From assembly GCA_009602725.1 (NCBI GenBank), contig WELB01000236.1, forward strand, positions 106,138-170,137: a stretch of 64,000 bases of DNA, in the 5' to 3' direction. Position numbers and translations under genes: made by a program. Under the pieces are notes generated by a model. That model was not told the origin of the DNA. It made no database searches and saw only the letters and a list, made by a program, of their open reading frames with translations. Numbering within the stretch: position 1 is the stretch's first letter; every line of letters begins with the position of its first letter. Origin of the DNA: Spirogloea muscicola (lineage: Eukaryota; Streptophyta; Zygnematophyceae; Spirogloeales; Spirogloeaceae). Below are positions 1 through 11,594 of this stretch, piece after piece.

Positions 1-211
1 TCTTTCGTCAGGGTGATAGCTTCCCGGCAGCTAGTCTGTCGGATCTGAGGCTCCTCACTCGTACTTATTGAGTGATCCATCCTCCCCCTGTTTTACCATT
101 GCCTCCTCAGGCCCCTTTGTAGCTGCTCACCGCTCTTAGGCCCCTCTGAACCTTTGTGAATTCTTTTTGGGCTGGCTTTTCGCAGCCCTTGCCCCCATTG
201 GGAGTGCCACT

Positions 212-243
<32 letters not shown>
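1..243 (+). mobile_element. LINE 3' end (copy L1), cut by window edge
   Basis: The first 75 bases encode the conserved C-terminal end of the non-LTR retrotransposon family that recurs through this window (ending SLSDLRLLTRTY, then stop). A 3' untranslated tail of about 140 bases follows. It carries the family's tail motif (an 'attctttttgggctggc' stretch, a short CCAGCC-type arm, then a TTGGGAGTGCC stretch) and runs into a TC microsatellite. The 5' part lies outside the window. The family match is made by comparison with the other copies here, for example 13,990-14,499 and 57,770-58,200. Confidence 0.75.
210..243. repeat. (TC)n microsatellite at a LINE tail
   Basis: An uninterrupted TC run of about 30 bases immediately follows the LINE tail motif. 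The same tail is followed by a GA tract at 41,853 and by an assembly gap at 14,500, so dinucleotide tracts seem to mark the 3' ends of this family. Confidence 0.9.
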
Positions 244-246
<3 letters not shown>

Positions 247-369
247 GGAGTGCCACTTCTTCTGTGGTTGCCTCCTGCCCCCCTCCTGGGCTGGCCATAT
301 CACAGCCACCGCCCTCTTCTGGAAGCGTCGTCCCCCTTTGCCTTTGGTCATATTTTTTTGGGCTGGCTT

Positions 370-870
370 TCCGCAGCCCTTGGCCCCCGTTGAGAGAAGT
401 GGCACTCCCAATGAAGAAGGCTCGCCCATAAAGAAAGAGGGGCTGGCAAAGCGAGCCCAAAAAGAATGGACAATGTCCAAAGCCGAAGAATGAGAAGCCG
501 AGGAAGGACTCCTCTACTCTACCAATCACGACAACATACTAGGGAAGCTCAGTACCCGCGAGTGAGCAACATCAGGTGGACGGCAAGCACCAGCAGGTGG
601 ACGGCAAGCACCAGCCAGCCCGGGTGCTGGTCCAAGGTTGCACGGACCCCGTGGACGACGGCCTCGCCCCCACTCCGCAGCCCCGCGCCGTACTGGTGTG
701 GCGCCATGTGCACCTGCGCCGGCCCCGCATGCTGCTGCCTGAGTACGCGGCTCACCAGGCGGTACAGGACCTCCCCAATGGCAATGGGTCTGACCCCCCC
801 GCTCGGCTTGTCGAGGGCGAGCAGCGTGCTGGCGCACAGGGGCCTAAGAGCGTTGAGCAGCTACAAAGGG
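370..870 (-). mobile_element. LINE fragment: reverse transcriptase piece joined to 3' tail (copy L2)
   Basis: Read on the minus strand, 860 down to about 575 encodes reverse-transcriptase sequence of the LINE type: GGVRPIAIGEVLYRLV, then VLRQQHAGPAQVHMAP and GGEAVVHGVRATL. This corresponds to the finger/palm region, and the frame changes once near 755. It then passes straight into the family's last residues (MLLTRGY, stop at 549) and a 3' tail reaching about 370. The endonuclease-like and C-terminal modules present in other copies are absent, so this is an internally deleted copy. It meets copy L1 tail to tail. Confidence 0.75.
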
Positions 871-1127
871 GCCTGAGGATGCGATGGCGGGGGGCCGTCC
901 GGGCTGGGCCCCACCCGCCCTGCCGGCCGGGCTGCCCCCGCCGCCCTGCAACTGGAAGGGCCAGCCCAACAAAAAAACGAACAGACATGGTCCGAGTGAG
1001 TGCTGAACCGCAGCATCACACGTGGTTGTGTGGATAAACCCCTGGAAAGGAGCCACTCGGAGCTTTGTCTTCGCTGTCTGCCGCCTCCGGTTGTACGTGG
1101 GCTGGACCTTAATAGCCACCGACTCAC

Positions 1128-1276
1128 CGCGCAAGCGCGGCACTTGCATCCTCGGCGGCGGCGGCAGCGGCGGCACTGGTGGTGGTGGCGCTAGCGACGA
1201 GCCGTCGCGCCTCAATGGGGTCCGGCGGCAGTAGACGTGCCATTGTTGTGGCGCCGTCGGCAGCCACAACGGCCAT
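1128..1276 (-). CDS. Possible first exon of an unidentified gene (Ala-rich N-terminus)
   Basis: On the minus strand an ATG at 1276 opens a frame of 49 codons (MAVVAADGATTMARLLPP, then Ala/Thr/Ser-rich) that ends at a consensus donor, CG|GTGAGT at 1127. The composition would suit a transit peptide or a disordered N-terminus. I do not recognise the protein. Downstream on this strand the sequence soon enters LINE copy L2, so the rest of the gene, if it exists, is either interrupted or separated by a long intron. The call rests only on the frame, the GC-rich composition and the strong donor. Confidence 0.25.
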
Positions 1277-1399
1277 GCTGCTCGTGGCAATCGGTGAGCT
1301 GGCAAAGGGGCTCAGCTTCTTTGTGTCCAAGTGCGTATGGCCTCTGAGGTCCGGCTCCTCGGAAGGCTTCTGAGTATGGCGAGCCGTCCTTGATGTCTA

Positions 1400-3800
1400 C
1401 CTGGAGTCACCATGACGCTTCCTAAAAGCCGAGGCCCTGATATGCATCTCTGACCACTCCGTTTGAGCGAGCTTGCCCACTTTTCACTTCCGGCCGGTTC
1501 CTGACCGGCCTCCACTGACGCCCAGCCTCGTCTCAACGATAACCTGAACACTCTGCAACATACTTCACATTCAAATAATTTTGCGTGACCTTTGCAGCGA
1601 GCATGGTGGCAGCAACTCCTCCCCGTGTTGATTCCTTGGAGATGGTCATCTTCTTGACCTCCTCTTTTCATTGCAAGCAGAGCTTTAGCCAAATCAACTG
1701 CATGACCTTAACCTTTCATAATCTTTCACTGCCTAGCAAGTGTAGTTGAAGGCAAGATACTCAGATCGTGACATGCAGACACTGCAGGACAAATCATAAG
1801 CTACGCCTGCCCTTTGAGGTCAAAGAAGAGCAGCCTCAGATGCATGGAGGGTAAAGCGGTTACCTTCTACTCCCTTGTTCATGCAGATTGCTGATCTTTC
1901 GGTTAGGGTCAAGACAACAAGGAAGCTGCTGGCAACCAGCCCAGATTGTGAGCCCTTGGCTGCTGCTTCGCTTCCTGAATGTCGTTTTGTTGTCATGTAA
2001 ATAAGTGTTGCCCACACGGTCTTGCTCTTAACTCAGTTTCCTACTGTCAGAGGCACTAGTCGATCACCATCTGCACCATATTGCAGTGATGAGCGCTGAA
2101 AAGTAGTAGCAGCTCCACACGTAGTACAGATGCATTGATTGTGAAATAGCACAGAGCCGCTCATGAAATATCAGTATGTGAAATTGTGACCAGATGCTCC
2201 CCATTCAGTACTTTAAGCAATTGCAGTGCAATCCACCACCTCAACTGGCGACTTGATCGGCACGGACCCCTGCATTGAATGCACACCAGAGCAGCACACA
2301 GTTTTAATGGCCAGCCACGAGGTGACAGACTGACAGCTTCTCCCTGTATTCCAAAGCGAACTCTTTGCCTTAAGTACAATACAGCGATTGCTCACAGCAG
2401 CGTCAGATTCTTCAAGTTGCCGATGGAGGTCGGTATAGATCCATTGAGTTTGTTGTTGTCCATATTTCTGAGCGAACATATGTATCCACTGGTCAGAATG
2501 CAGTACCAACTTGGACAAGCATGAATTAAAAAGCACTACAGGATATACTATCCACTGCACACCACGTTCAGGAGCCTCTGGACAAACATAGTAGTCTCCA
2601 ATGAAAGGTGCTGTGTAGGAAGGCGATGACAGGCAACCTTGACATCAGGACCATGGTAATGGTCAACAAGGATACAGGATGTCTTGACATACAGCAAGCT
2701 GAGCTTGAGGCTTCCTATGCTACAGTGGATGGTTCCAAAGAGCTGATTCCCATAGAGATGGCTACAGTAGCAGTAGTCAAGCTTGTGTAAGACCATAATC
2801 AGCTCACTGCCACTTGAGCCTTTTCGCTAACATGGCATGAGCAGCACTGCGGAGCCATCAGTTGCGTAGGCAGCAAGCACAACGTACATGCCGACTAGTA
2901 AAGTAACGAGGGCAGGAATCGGATACCTCACATGGTGTTTAGACGAGGTTTCCAGTATTGGAGGGTAGTGCAGCAGACATGCCAAGGTTGACAAGCTCTC
3001 TGTCATGCTTGCATGAACAAGGTCATACTCTGATTGCCAGGCACATTGACTATGCAGGCAATCCAGCCTGTGCTCACAACGTTGTTCAGATGGTTTGCTG
3101 GAGGAGACTTACAGAGCCGAAACTGCATATAAGTCAGAAAGTTTGTTGTACAACACGCAAGCTTGTGATGCAGGACCTCACATGCTTTGAGGCAGACCTC
3201 ACATGCTTTGAGGCAAATGTGTTTGCTTACTTCTGTCTGCCTCATCCAGGCACGTGGCTTACAACAGGTTGACAGGCCAGATACCATCAGGAATTACTGG
3301 GCTGACAAAGCTTGTCATTTGGTAAGTGACATACACTACACATCAAGCTCAATTGCACAACCGAGCTTGAGCACCGACTAAGTCCTTGAGCTATATACCT
3401 TAAGATGATATTGGTCTTAAGCAGCCTTTTCCTGTAATAGAGTTGTTGAGCAGGTTGAGATGTTGCCATGTAAGTAGAGCTGAGATCCTTAGGAGTTGCT
3501 TATATGGTGCACCTGTGTAGACTGCTACCTTAACTTTGTGCCTGTTGTTGTCACCTTGTTGCCTACTAGTATGTCAATAGCTCCTCAAAGACTTTGCGCT
3601 TGTGAAGCACAATCATTACCAACTCGGTGGACCTCTGCCCAATGGGCTGGAGAAGCTCAAGGTGTCTCTGCGGAGGCTGTGAGCAAGTCTTTGTTGCTGG
3701 TGCGATTTGCTGTAATTTGTTGTAATTATCTGCTGCAGAGCGCCTTGTCAGCTGTTCATGAAGCGCCGACCAATACTGTGAGCATTGGTGTTCCTCCATC
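1400..3800. other. No gene recognised
   Basis: AT-richer sequence with only short overlapping frames and no protein I recognise. It contains a perfect 21-base direct repeat, two units, at 3174-3194 and 3195-3215. Unidentified exons of the leucine-rich-repeat gene further right could lie here, but nothing in the sequence supports them. Confidence 0.4.
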
Positions 3801-4400
3801 CAGTGTATTTTCCTCGGACGAGGCGTGTCGATCTGGTTTGACGTCCCCTTGGGAGGTGGCAAGCGGCTCCTCATGGACGTCGTCCTAACCGACAGCTTCC
3901 GGAAGAAGGGCCCCGTAACTTCTGAGACCGGCTATGCCGTGAGGGTGGCCGAACAGAAGAAGTTGCACAAGTACAAGGACCACCCGGCGGGTGATACCTT
4001 TTACCCCCTCGCCATGGACATCCATGGGTGTTACGGGGGTCGGTGGTCCTCGTTACTTCCGCTGCTGGCCTCCCAAGCTGACCAGCGGCGCCGGGAGCAC
4101 GGTGCAGCCCTTCCCGGTGGCTCGGTGCCTTGAGGTCTCGTGTCCTGCTACCGCATGCGTTTGTCTATGTCCCTACAGCGGTCCCAAGCGCTTGCTTTTG
4201 CACCGCCGCGCTGGTCGCGCCCTTGCAGCAGCCTCTGGCTCGCGCAGCGGGGTTGCTCTTCCTCCCCTCAGCTCATCTGACTTCCTACTGCTGACACGGG
4301 GGTACTAAGAGCGCCCTGTCTGCCTAGCCTGCTGGCTCCGTCATGAACACCTGTATGCATCTGGCTGGCCTCTTACGGCCGCTCCTTCAACATCCAGTGT
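3800..4400 (+). mobile_element. LINE 3' end with PD-(D/E)XK-like motif (copy L3)
   Basis: A 5'-truncated copy. It begins inside the endonuclease-like domain (PLGGGKRLLMDVVLTDSF, the family's GGG...DVV box) and continues through KYKDHPAGDTFYPLAMDIHG. After a frame change it has the C-terminal RAGRALAAASGSRSG module and ends LLTRGY, stop near 4308. A decayed tail follows to about 4400. Several frame changes show it is an old, inactive copy. Confidence 0.8.
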
Positions 4401-4529
4401 AGTTGGTGGCAGTTTCATATCGGCCTTGTCAAGCTCCATTGGGCAGCTTCACAATCTGACAGTCCTGTGAGCATCGTCACTTCATGCATGCTCGATATCT
4501 GCGTATTGCTTTAAATGGTATTAATATTC

Positions 4530-5590
4530 GCCTTACTTGCAGTGGTGAGTGGAAAAAGTTATCTTGTTGTGCAAAATCAGCAAGGTAAGCCTGAGCATCA
4601 TCCCTGAAATACATGGTGGTTCATGGCATTGACTTACGAGGTGGCAAGCCTGTTGAGCTTCATTCTTCACATGACATCATGTTCCTGCATCTCTTGTATC
4701 ACAGTACTTCTGTCATCTGGAGTCGTCTTAACCTACCCGTGGGACCTGTGGTTCCCCTTGAATTGACGATGGATGTATTGTGCATGAAAGGGATATCTCG
4801 CGCAACAACCTTCAAGAGCAACTGTTTCCATCCTACATGACTGGCCTTTCAAATCTGCAGCAGCTGTACTGGCTGTATGACCCAACATATACTCCAGATG
4901 CTGTTGTTTGCAAGTCATTGATTCCTAGCAAAGGTTGTATGCTGCCTCTGTGCTGTTGGATGTGAAACTGCTGGGAGAAAGGGCACCGTGCTTTTCTTTC
5001 AATCTTCATCTGCACAGGTGCCTGGCACTGCAAGATAATGAACGACAACAATTTCAATGGCACAATTCCAGCCAATCTTGGCAAGAATCTGCCAAAGCTG
5101 ACTATTCTATAAGTTTTGGTTCGAGTGGCTCCCATCAAGAACTTCTTGCGCTGTCATTCATGTACAATGAACAGATGCTGCAGAGGCACTGATTGCCGCT
5201 TACTTCCCTGTACACAGCATGGGAACACGTATTTCTGAATGAAAATACAAGGGTACAAATTAACAATACCATAACTTTGCGGTTATGTCATCACTGCAGA
5301 TATCTTGATAAGACCAGATTCCGGGGCAGCTTGCCAGCTTCGCTCCTTCCTCTGGTCAACTCCACAGCAATGAAGAAGCTCAATGTGGCCTCGAATTACC
5401 TGCCTGGCTTGCAGCTCAATATCACGGCCAAGGGGGTCTTTGTCAATATCACCCTCAATTGCTCCGGTTTCACCACCATTGGCCACACGCCCAACTCAGG
5501 CCAGAGGAGCAGTGACGAATGCCAGCTGGTATACATTGCTCAAAAGCAGCCACCACCACCGCCCCCGCAGCATTATCCACCTCCACCTGG
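4530..5590 (+). CDS. Leucine-rich-repeat protein, partial exon set
   Basis: At least three plus-strand exons encode plant-type extracellular leucine-rich repeats. 4796-4870 follows an AG acceptor and reads DISRNNLQEQLF then GLSNLQQLYWL. About 5038-5110 reads NDNNFNGTIPANLG then NLPKLTIL. 5300-5590 follows CTGCAG and reads RFRGSLPASLLPLVNSTAMK and KLNVASNYLPGLQL, then an N-glycosylation-rich stretch with NITLNCSG, and ends in a proline tract (KQPPPPPPQHYPPPPG) before a GT donor. The LxxNxFxGxxPxxL pattern is typical of receptor-like proteins and polygalacturonase inhibitors. The proline tail could be a cell-wall or juxtamembrane spacer. The start and the first repeats were not found. The cysteine-rich exons downstream may belong to the same transcript. 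Confidence 0.55.
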
Positions 5591-5733
5591 TACTTTGCAG
5601 TCCTGTGTGTCCACTGACAGCTGACTCTACATTATGTTGTATTCCTGTGTGTCCATTGGATGCTGACTCTAATGACATGGCGTATCAGAAATGTGAGGCT
5701 TGGCCCACAGTCTGGATTGAGCACTCAGCAAGC

Positions 5734-8445
5734 ATGTGGCTGGTGCTTTGGCAGCTCAGTGCACCACAGAAGGAAGCAAAGACGAGTACCTCTTTTTAGA
5801 CGACGGGTCATACGACGATGACTACTTTTACCATACCTGCAGGTGAAAATGATGACCTCTGGAAAATGCATTTCTGAGTAAACAACATGTGGGTGGCGCA
5901 CGGCAGGCCCAAGGCCCACTGCAAGCCCACCAAAGCCTTCTTGGTAGCTCTGTGGCTTACGTTATGGCATGCGCTTCCACCATGTCTGCAGGAGTGGGAG
6001 GTGCGTGCATGAGTTCCACCCCAAACACTTCCCTTGCAAGACTGTCCTTGGAGACGACACGCCTGTAACGCGCTCCGAGCCAACTTTCTGCGAGCGGGAG
6101 GCTTCTTGAAACGGGTACTTGCATCCCTTGCAAGCCCTGCTTTGCCTCTGCGCCTTTCTATTAGCATCAGTACAATGTGGGAATACTGGAAGCACCTTAA
6201 GCCACTGGTACAGTAGCAAGATGATAGTACAAGTTGTCACGAAGTGTCATGGTGGTAGGCAGCCTGGGACTGGAAGAAGGGCCACAGGGAATTTCACTGT
6301 CCGCCCTTTAGATTGCTGGAAAGACGGAACAGTAGACGAGCTTGCATGCAGAAAGAGGTGCAAATGGACATCTGTGCACTGAGAACTGGCAACCTCACGC
6401 ACCTGGCTGCAGAGACGGTACATGTGTTTACCAGAACAGGGTTGACGGTGCCCTGCTCTCTTTACTCGACCAATGTGCAGACTCCACGTGCAGGTTCGTC
6501 CATGCTGAGGATGCCAGTTACTTAAGCACTTGCTCCATCACTGTGTGCCCGTTGTGTGGGGACCAGCATTTACGATCTCTCTGTGTAGAGCATCTGTAGC
6601 ACAAGACAACAAAAAAGCTCTCACAAACAACACAACTGCTGATTGCTGGTTGTGGGCTTAATGTTGGGAGCAGGAATGGAACTTGCACCATAAGAGTACA
6701 CCTTGGAAGATCTTGCACACATGTGTATCAGTCTAACAGCCCCCGCTAAATACGGGATGGATTTCTGCCTGCTACCACCTTGCGTGCAACAGGTGAAAAA
6801 CTGCCACCCCTCGCCTTCCAAATTTCTCGCACTTGGGTCTCAATCTGCTGTATCACTCTCAAGTGCCACTAATGGCTGGTCTTTCACCCAAGACCTTGGA
6901 CTATGACAATATATCCTGCCGTATCTAAGAGGCAACCCTAGGAAGCGGGTTGCCTCATGTACTTAAGGCACAATCACGGTCTGCACGGCTGTTGCTTGTC
7001 GTCTTCCCTGACAAACATGTGCAGAAAAGAGCGCTCCTCATGCCATGTTCTTTTGCTCGTCAGAGACCTCATTACTTGCTGTATCTTCAATATCGTGCAG
7101 CACTGGAGGCTGCTACAACATTGCTTTTGCTGACCACAAGACCTTGTGTAACTCAACCTCTTTGCCAGATTGCAAGACAACCATTGCAGGTGCATCCAGC
7201 CTCACCCTTCGATACCTCATATCTGCTTGATCTGTTAAGGAGAGGAAGCCTAATATGAAGTAAGGAGAGCCTGACATGAACAGGTGCGCAGGGGTAAGTA
7301 TGCCAACCTCCACAACCCTGTGTATATAATACTTCGTCAGCTTCTCACCATACATATTTGTGATACTTGCAGTGGTAATGGCTTCTGTGAAACTCAACTG
7401 TTCACCAGCCCAGACAACAGGTCGTGCTCAAGCCAGTGCACTGAGAAACTCTGCGAGTCAGTACGAGCTCCAGTCCACTGGCACATCTAAGTTTCATATT
7501 TGCATGGATGTTGTTATCCCTGCAGGCCTTTGAATCATGAGAGATCCCTACTTAACATTTTCTTGCACACACTACCCTTCATGCATTTGGCAGCACGAAC
7601 GAGCTCAAAGTATCCGTGCTTTTCGGGTTCAATCTGCTTTGAGTTTTGCTGAGGTCTCTTTCTTGACGTCTTGTTGATTGACACGACAGGGTAGAAGCCT
7701 GTGTGAAGGTCAAGAACAAGCCAGACGACACTCTTTGTACTTCCTTCGATGCTGGAGCCCCACCTCTTGCAGAACTTGTACATCCAGACTGTGATTACAA
7801 TATAGAGCCCCCGCCTTACTACAGTCCAACCGATAACAATCACAAGTGTATTTCACTTGGATGCTAGTAAGCATGAAAGACTCCCTTTGAGAGGCGGTTC
7901 AAGAATCTGGTCTCATGGCGTGTCCGGTGTCCAATATTGAGTGCACTTACCAGCTGTCTCAGATGACTGGCCAAGTCGAGATTGTGAAGAGGCTGCAATT
8001 TAGGAGGAAGTGAGCATGATATTCACATTAATGTATGTTGGACGACTGCCGGCATAACAATCTGTGGAAAGCTCCTACAATAGGCTGTGCCTCGGCGAAC
8101 CAGACACTTCATCTTCTAAGAACGTGTCTCCCAGCTCCTGCTCATCAATTCTTGCGCACTCACAGCAAATTGCCCGTCTGTCATTGCAGTCAGGGGTATC
8201 GCGTGGGTCGAGGATACTTGCCCAAAGCTCATTCTGCGGGGATAGCTATGCCTGCGAAAGTGATCGTGCAGGTCAATGCTGCCCACGACGTGATATCCAA
8301 GGACACTGTTCCGTTCATGGCAGTGACGGAAACTACTGCGACTTCTATTATACTACCGGCTACCATAACTGTTTTGACGATCATACATGCGAGTCACACC
8401 AGTCGGGTTGTGGATGTGGTAATGGGGTTTGTGAGCCCTTTTAAC
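5734..8445 (+). CDS. Cysteine-rich multi-exon region, possibly one extracellular protein
   Basis: A series of short plus-strand open stretches separated by AT-rich sequence share spaced cysteines. Examples are CTTEGSKDEYLFLDDGSYDD then YFYHTC near 5757-5845, RCVHEFHPKHFPCKTVLGDD near 6000-6050, CHGGRQPGTGRRATGNF then DCWKDGT near 6240-6340, CTENWQPHAPGCRDGTCVYQ near 6385-6445, CSGNGFCETQLF then CSSQCTEKLCES near 7365-7465, PDDTLCTSFDAGAPPLAE near 7725-7780, and FCGDSYACESDRAGQCCP then CSVHGSDGNYCDFYY near 8240-8350, ending CGCGNGVCEPF. Many pieces are flanked by plausible AG and GT sites. I do not recognise the family. The pattern suggests repeated disulfide-bonded modules behind the leucine-rich repeats. 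The exon chain is unproven. Confidence 0.4.
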
Positions 8446-10456
8446 ATCCTTGCCTCAGACTCCCAATGGATACCTGTATGGTGATAAGAATTACCCCTGG
8501 TAACGAAGTGGCAGCCATAAGCCTCCATCAAAAGCAAGAGGTGGTGCTGGTGACAATATAAAACTTAATTGGTGAAGCATATACTTTCACGTGCACTTAA
8601 AACGTTAGCATCAACGGAAGCTCCATCCAATTCGACACGGAGAAACGCGTATCAGAAGTACTCAATATTCTCGCAGATCGTCTTTGCCTTTAGAAGTGGA
8701 CAATATTACTGCCTGCAGAAAGAAGAGCTTGAGCCCCACCACCAGCATGACTTATCTGCCTGATGCCAAAGCTGAAGCTTTCAGAATGTTTTCACTTCAA
8801 TAGACAGGCTCCAACAGAGGTCAACTGTTGAGATGGCCCACACAGCGAGCATGTTTCGAGTCACAAAGAGCATACGCATCAGGGCTGTGCATTGCACTAG
8901 CTACTCAGAAGCTTGTATATGGCAAAAGCAGGTCCTCCAAGCTGTTGTCTATTGCTTGTGAGTCGCATGCAGGTCACTCCATTCACATGCACGTCTTACT
9001 CAGGGGTCTGCATACACCTGCTAATTAGGATGCGATCAGCGTTCGTCAAACAAGCAAGGTGTGCAAAGTGTGATCCATAATGAAGCATGTGCGCATCCTG
9101 CAAACATGCAAGTCATTGCTGGAACAATAGTTCATCTCCTGTCTAGACAATCTGATGCTCACAACATCTCATGCACCAATCCTGGCTTTACTCAATCAAT
9201 ACGAGCTTCTGCCGACTAGCTTGAGCTCGATGCATAAGTGACCAGATTGCACAAGCTGTGTCTGTGCTTCATTGGAAAACATATGTCTAAACTGTAATTG
9301 CTCCTCATCTGCTGCTCATCAAGAACAACAATCAGATGCATAAAGACATACGCAGGATCCAGACATGTTGCTCGGATTGCTGACTGCTGCTACTATTCAT
9401 GAAAAGGGTCTGAGATACATCAAAAGCATTGCTTGCTGCTACTGTAGGTCATTGCAGGAGCTGAGTCGGTGATAGTAGCACATGTTTGCTAACCCGCGGA
9501 CATGCTGCCCAAGTTTGTCAGATCAAGCCTTAAATCGCACATGTTTCTGAGCAGACGACAAGCTTGTGAGCTGAGGCGCCAACTTTGAAATAATTTGAGC
9601 TTCTGACGTGCAACTAGCAGGGAAAAGCAACGAGAGACGCGAGCTCGGCAGACCTGCCAGGTCACAATGACATCGTTAGCCTCCAAGCAGGGCATTAGGC
9701 TGGACTGGACCACTTGCCTAAGATTCGGGAATATCCAACCACGCCTCTGATGTAAGGACCTTGAAGGCTGATAAGAAGCGACAAATTTGTACGGCTGAAT
9801 CTGTGTGACGACCACCAAGATTGCAGCAGTTCATAAAAGGAAATCTTTGCGATCAACCATCGAACCCAGTGCGTCCAGTATTTCGCCCATAGAGGGGCCA
9901 GTCCCCTCAGCCAACGGCCAAAGCCTGGTCTACTAATAGATAGTTTTACTCCTCTTGACCACCATTAGTAGAAAGGCAGCCCGAGGCAAGCAGTCCGCTT
10001 GAAAAATCTGACCCTCTTGCTGAGAGCCACCCTGCACCACCACCGCACTTAAAGAGTGTCGGGCAGGAGGCGCAGCAGCTAGAGGAGCCTCGCCGAGCTG
10101 CATACGATTGCGAGAAATCGTGTGGACTTGCGGTGAGCAGTCTTGAGCCTGGTGCTCTCCTTGTTAGTCATCGCACCCGGAGAACCCATTTTCAGATCCA
10201 GTAAGTCAAGGCTGTGCTTATAGGCCTGGTTGAGTTGCAATTAGTTTGGAAGTCGCACAAGCCATTTTTTGTGGTGAAGGACAGTGCGTCCTTTGCTTGA
10301 TTTGATATTGTGATGCTTCTCTTGCAAAAGCAAGATCGTGTATGCATGCGGGCTTGTCCCGACGGCTCCGTCTTCATAGAGTAGCGGCCTCTCTAGCGGC
10401 CCCTAAACCCTCAGCCTGGCGGATATGATCCATTCTCCATTCGGACTGCTCGTCAT
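8446..10456. other. No gene recognised
   Basis: Mixed-composition sequence with only short frames on both strands. I see no protein family, RNA gene or clear repeat. It may hold the 3' untranslated region of the cysteine-rich gene on its left. Confidence 0.4.
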
Positions 10457-11180
10457 GTGATCCTACACGCCAGCGTTACAGACGGCACTGGCTTATCGGC
10501 GTCAGACGTGTGGTCAAGCAGGGCCACCAGTGCAAGCTTGGCCCCGCTGGGATGCGCCGCCTCTCACCGACGGGCGCGGCGCGGCGGCACCGACCTGCCG
10601 CCCATCGTACGCCACCTCCCCCGCACGCGGCCTGGCCGCGCCGCCGAGGCCCAGCTCGGCCGCGGCGCCGGCCATGGCGGCCCCGCCCGCGCCAACGTGC
10701 CGTGGCGTGCGCAGGCCCGACCCCGCTTCTTGGTGGCAAGCCTGGGGGATGATCATCAGGAAGAAAGACTCTTCCAGAAGAGGGCAATGGCTGCAATCGG
10801 CCAGCCCAGGAAAAGGAATGGGCTGCTTCTTCCTTGGCCTCTTCCTTCTTCCCCCGTCCTTCCTTGGCCTCTTTCAGCCGCTCTTTCACTATCAGCAGCC
10901 GCATTTTATATCCCTGATTATCATCCCCAGCCTTGCACTAGCACTGCCCCAACCAGACTTCGCTCCAGCGCGGGACTCGCGCATCGACTTCCGGAGGCCC
11001 TGCTGGCACCGAGCGCGGTGGCAGCCTTGCAAGTCTGTAAAATTCGCTCCTTCAATGTCAGCAGCCACATCTCCATTGTACCTTATTATTGTGAGCCGAG
11101 CTATTAAGCACGAACTTAGAAGCCAGTCTGTCAAAGCATTACAAGCACACCTTCAGCACAAATGCACAAGCGCCTGATCT
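10457..11180. other. GC-rich block with LINE-tail-like segment, unclassified
   Basis: Two overlapping plus-strand frames of about 215 codons and minus-strand frames of similar length exist because the block is very GC-rich around 10,560-10,740. None matches a protein I know. Read on the minus strand, 10,840-10,760 resembles the LINE tail (a ccattcctttt-type stretch, a ggctggcc arm and a CCAGAAG end). The block may therefore be a decayed retroelement rather than a gene. Confidence 0.3.
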
Positions 11181-11395
11181 GCTAGGACCGATTGACTGCA
11201 ACCGGAAGTTCAAGTTGAGATGAGCTCAGGTGTGGTCTGCCCAGATATTAGTTGCAATTTGAGGTTGAATTGACAACAATAAACACATATGCTTGTTGTA
11301 CACAGAAACAGTGAGGAATCATGTGAACTATAAAGTAAAAAGCCCATGGTATCAAATTACACTACTCTTGACCCGTTGCTGGCGGTGCTTTTTGT

Positions 11396-11445
11396 AGCGT
11401 GCCAACCTGGAGTGCCAGAAGCTGGCACTCCCAAGCTGGCACGCT
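11396..11445. other. Long imperfect hairpin downstream of the root-cap gene
   Basis: Two arms of about 24 bases (left begins tagcgtgcca and ends agtgccag; right begins ctggcactcc and ends ggcacgctg) pair with two or three mismatches around a three-base loop. It lies about 150-200 bases past the stop of the minus-strand root-cap gene, so it would sit in or just after its 3' untranslated region. A role in 3' processing or a small inverted-repeat insertion are both possible. Confidence 0.6.
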
Positions 11446-11594
11446 GCAAAGGTGGTCTATCTGTGGTCGAGAGCTTCACGGCAGAACGGTGTACTGCCTG
11501 TACAGGGGCATTATGATTGATGCAGCCCACCTAAGCTGCGAACGTCCAAGGTGGACGTAACGTCATTCTTCCTTCGAAAGGCAACGTGAGCAGC

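Noticed and set aside
3174-3215. Possible CRISPR-like or satellite array
   Set aside because: Only two 21-base units and no spacers; a simple tandem duplication.
10457-11177. Two overlapping plus-strand frames of about 215 codons
   Set aside because: Open because of high GC on several frames at once, no recognisable domain, and part resembles an inverted LINE tail.
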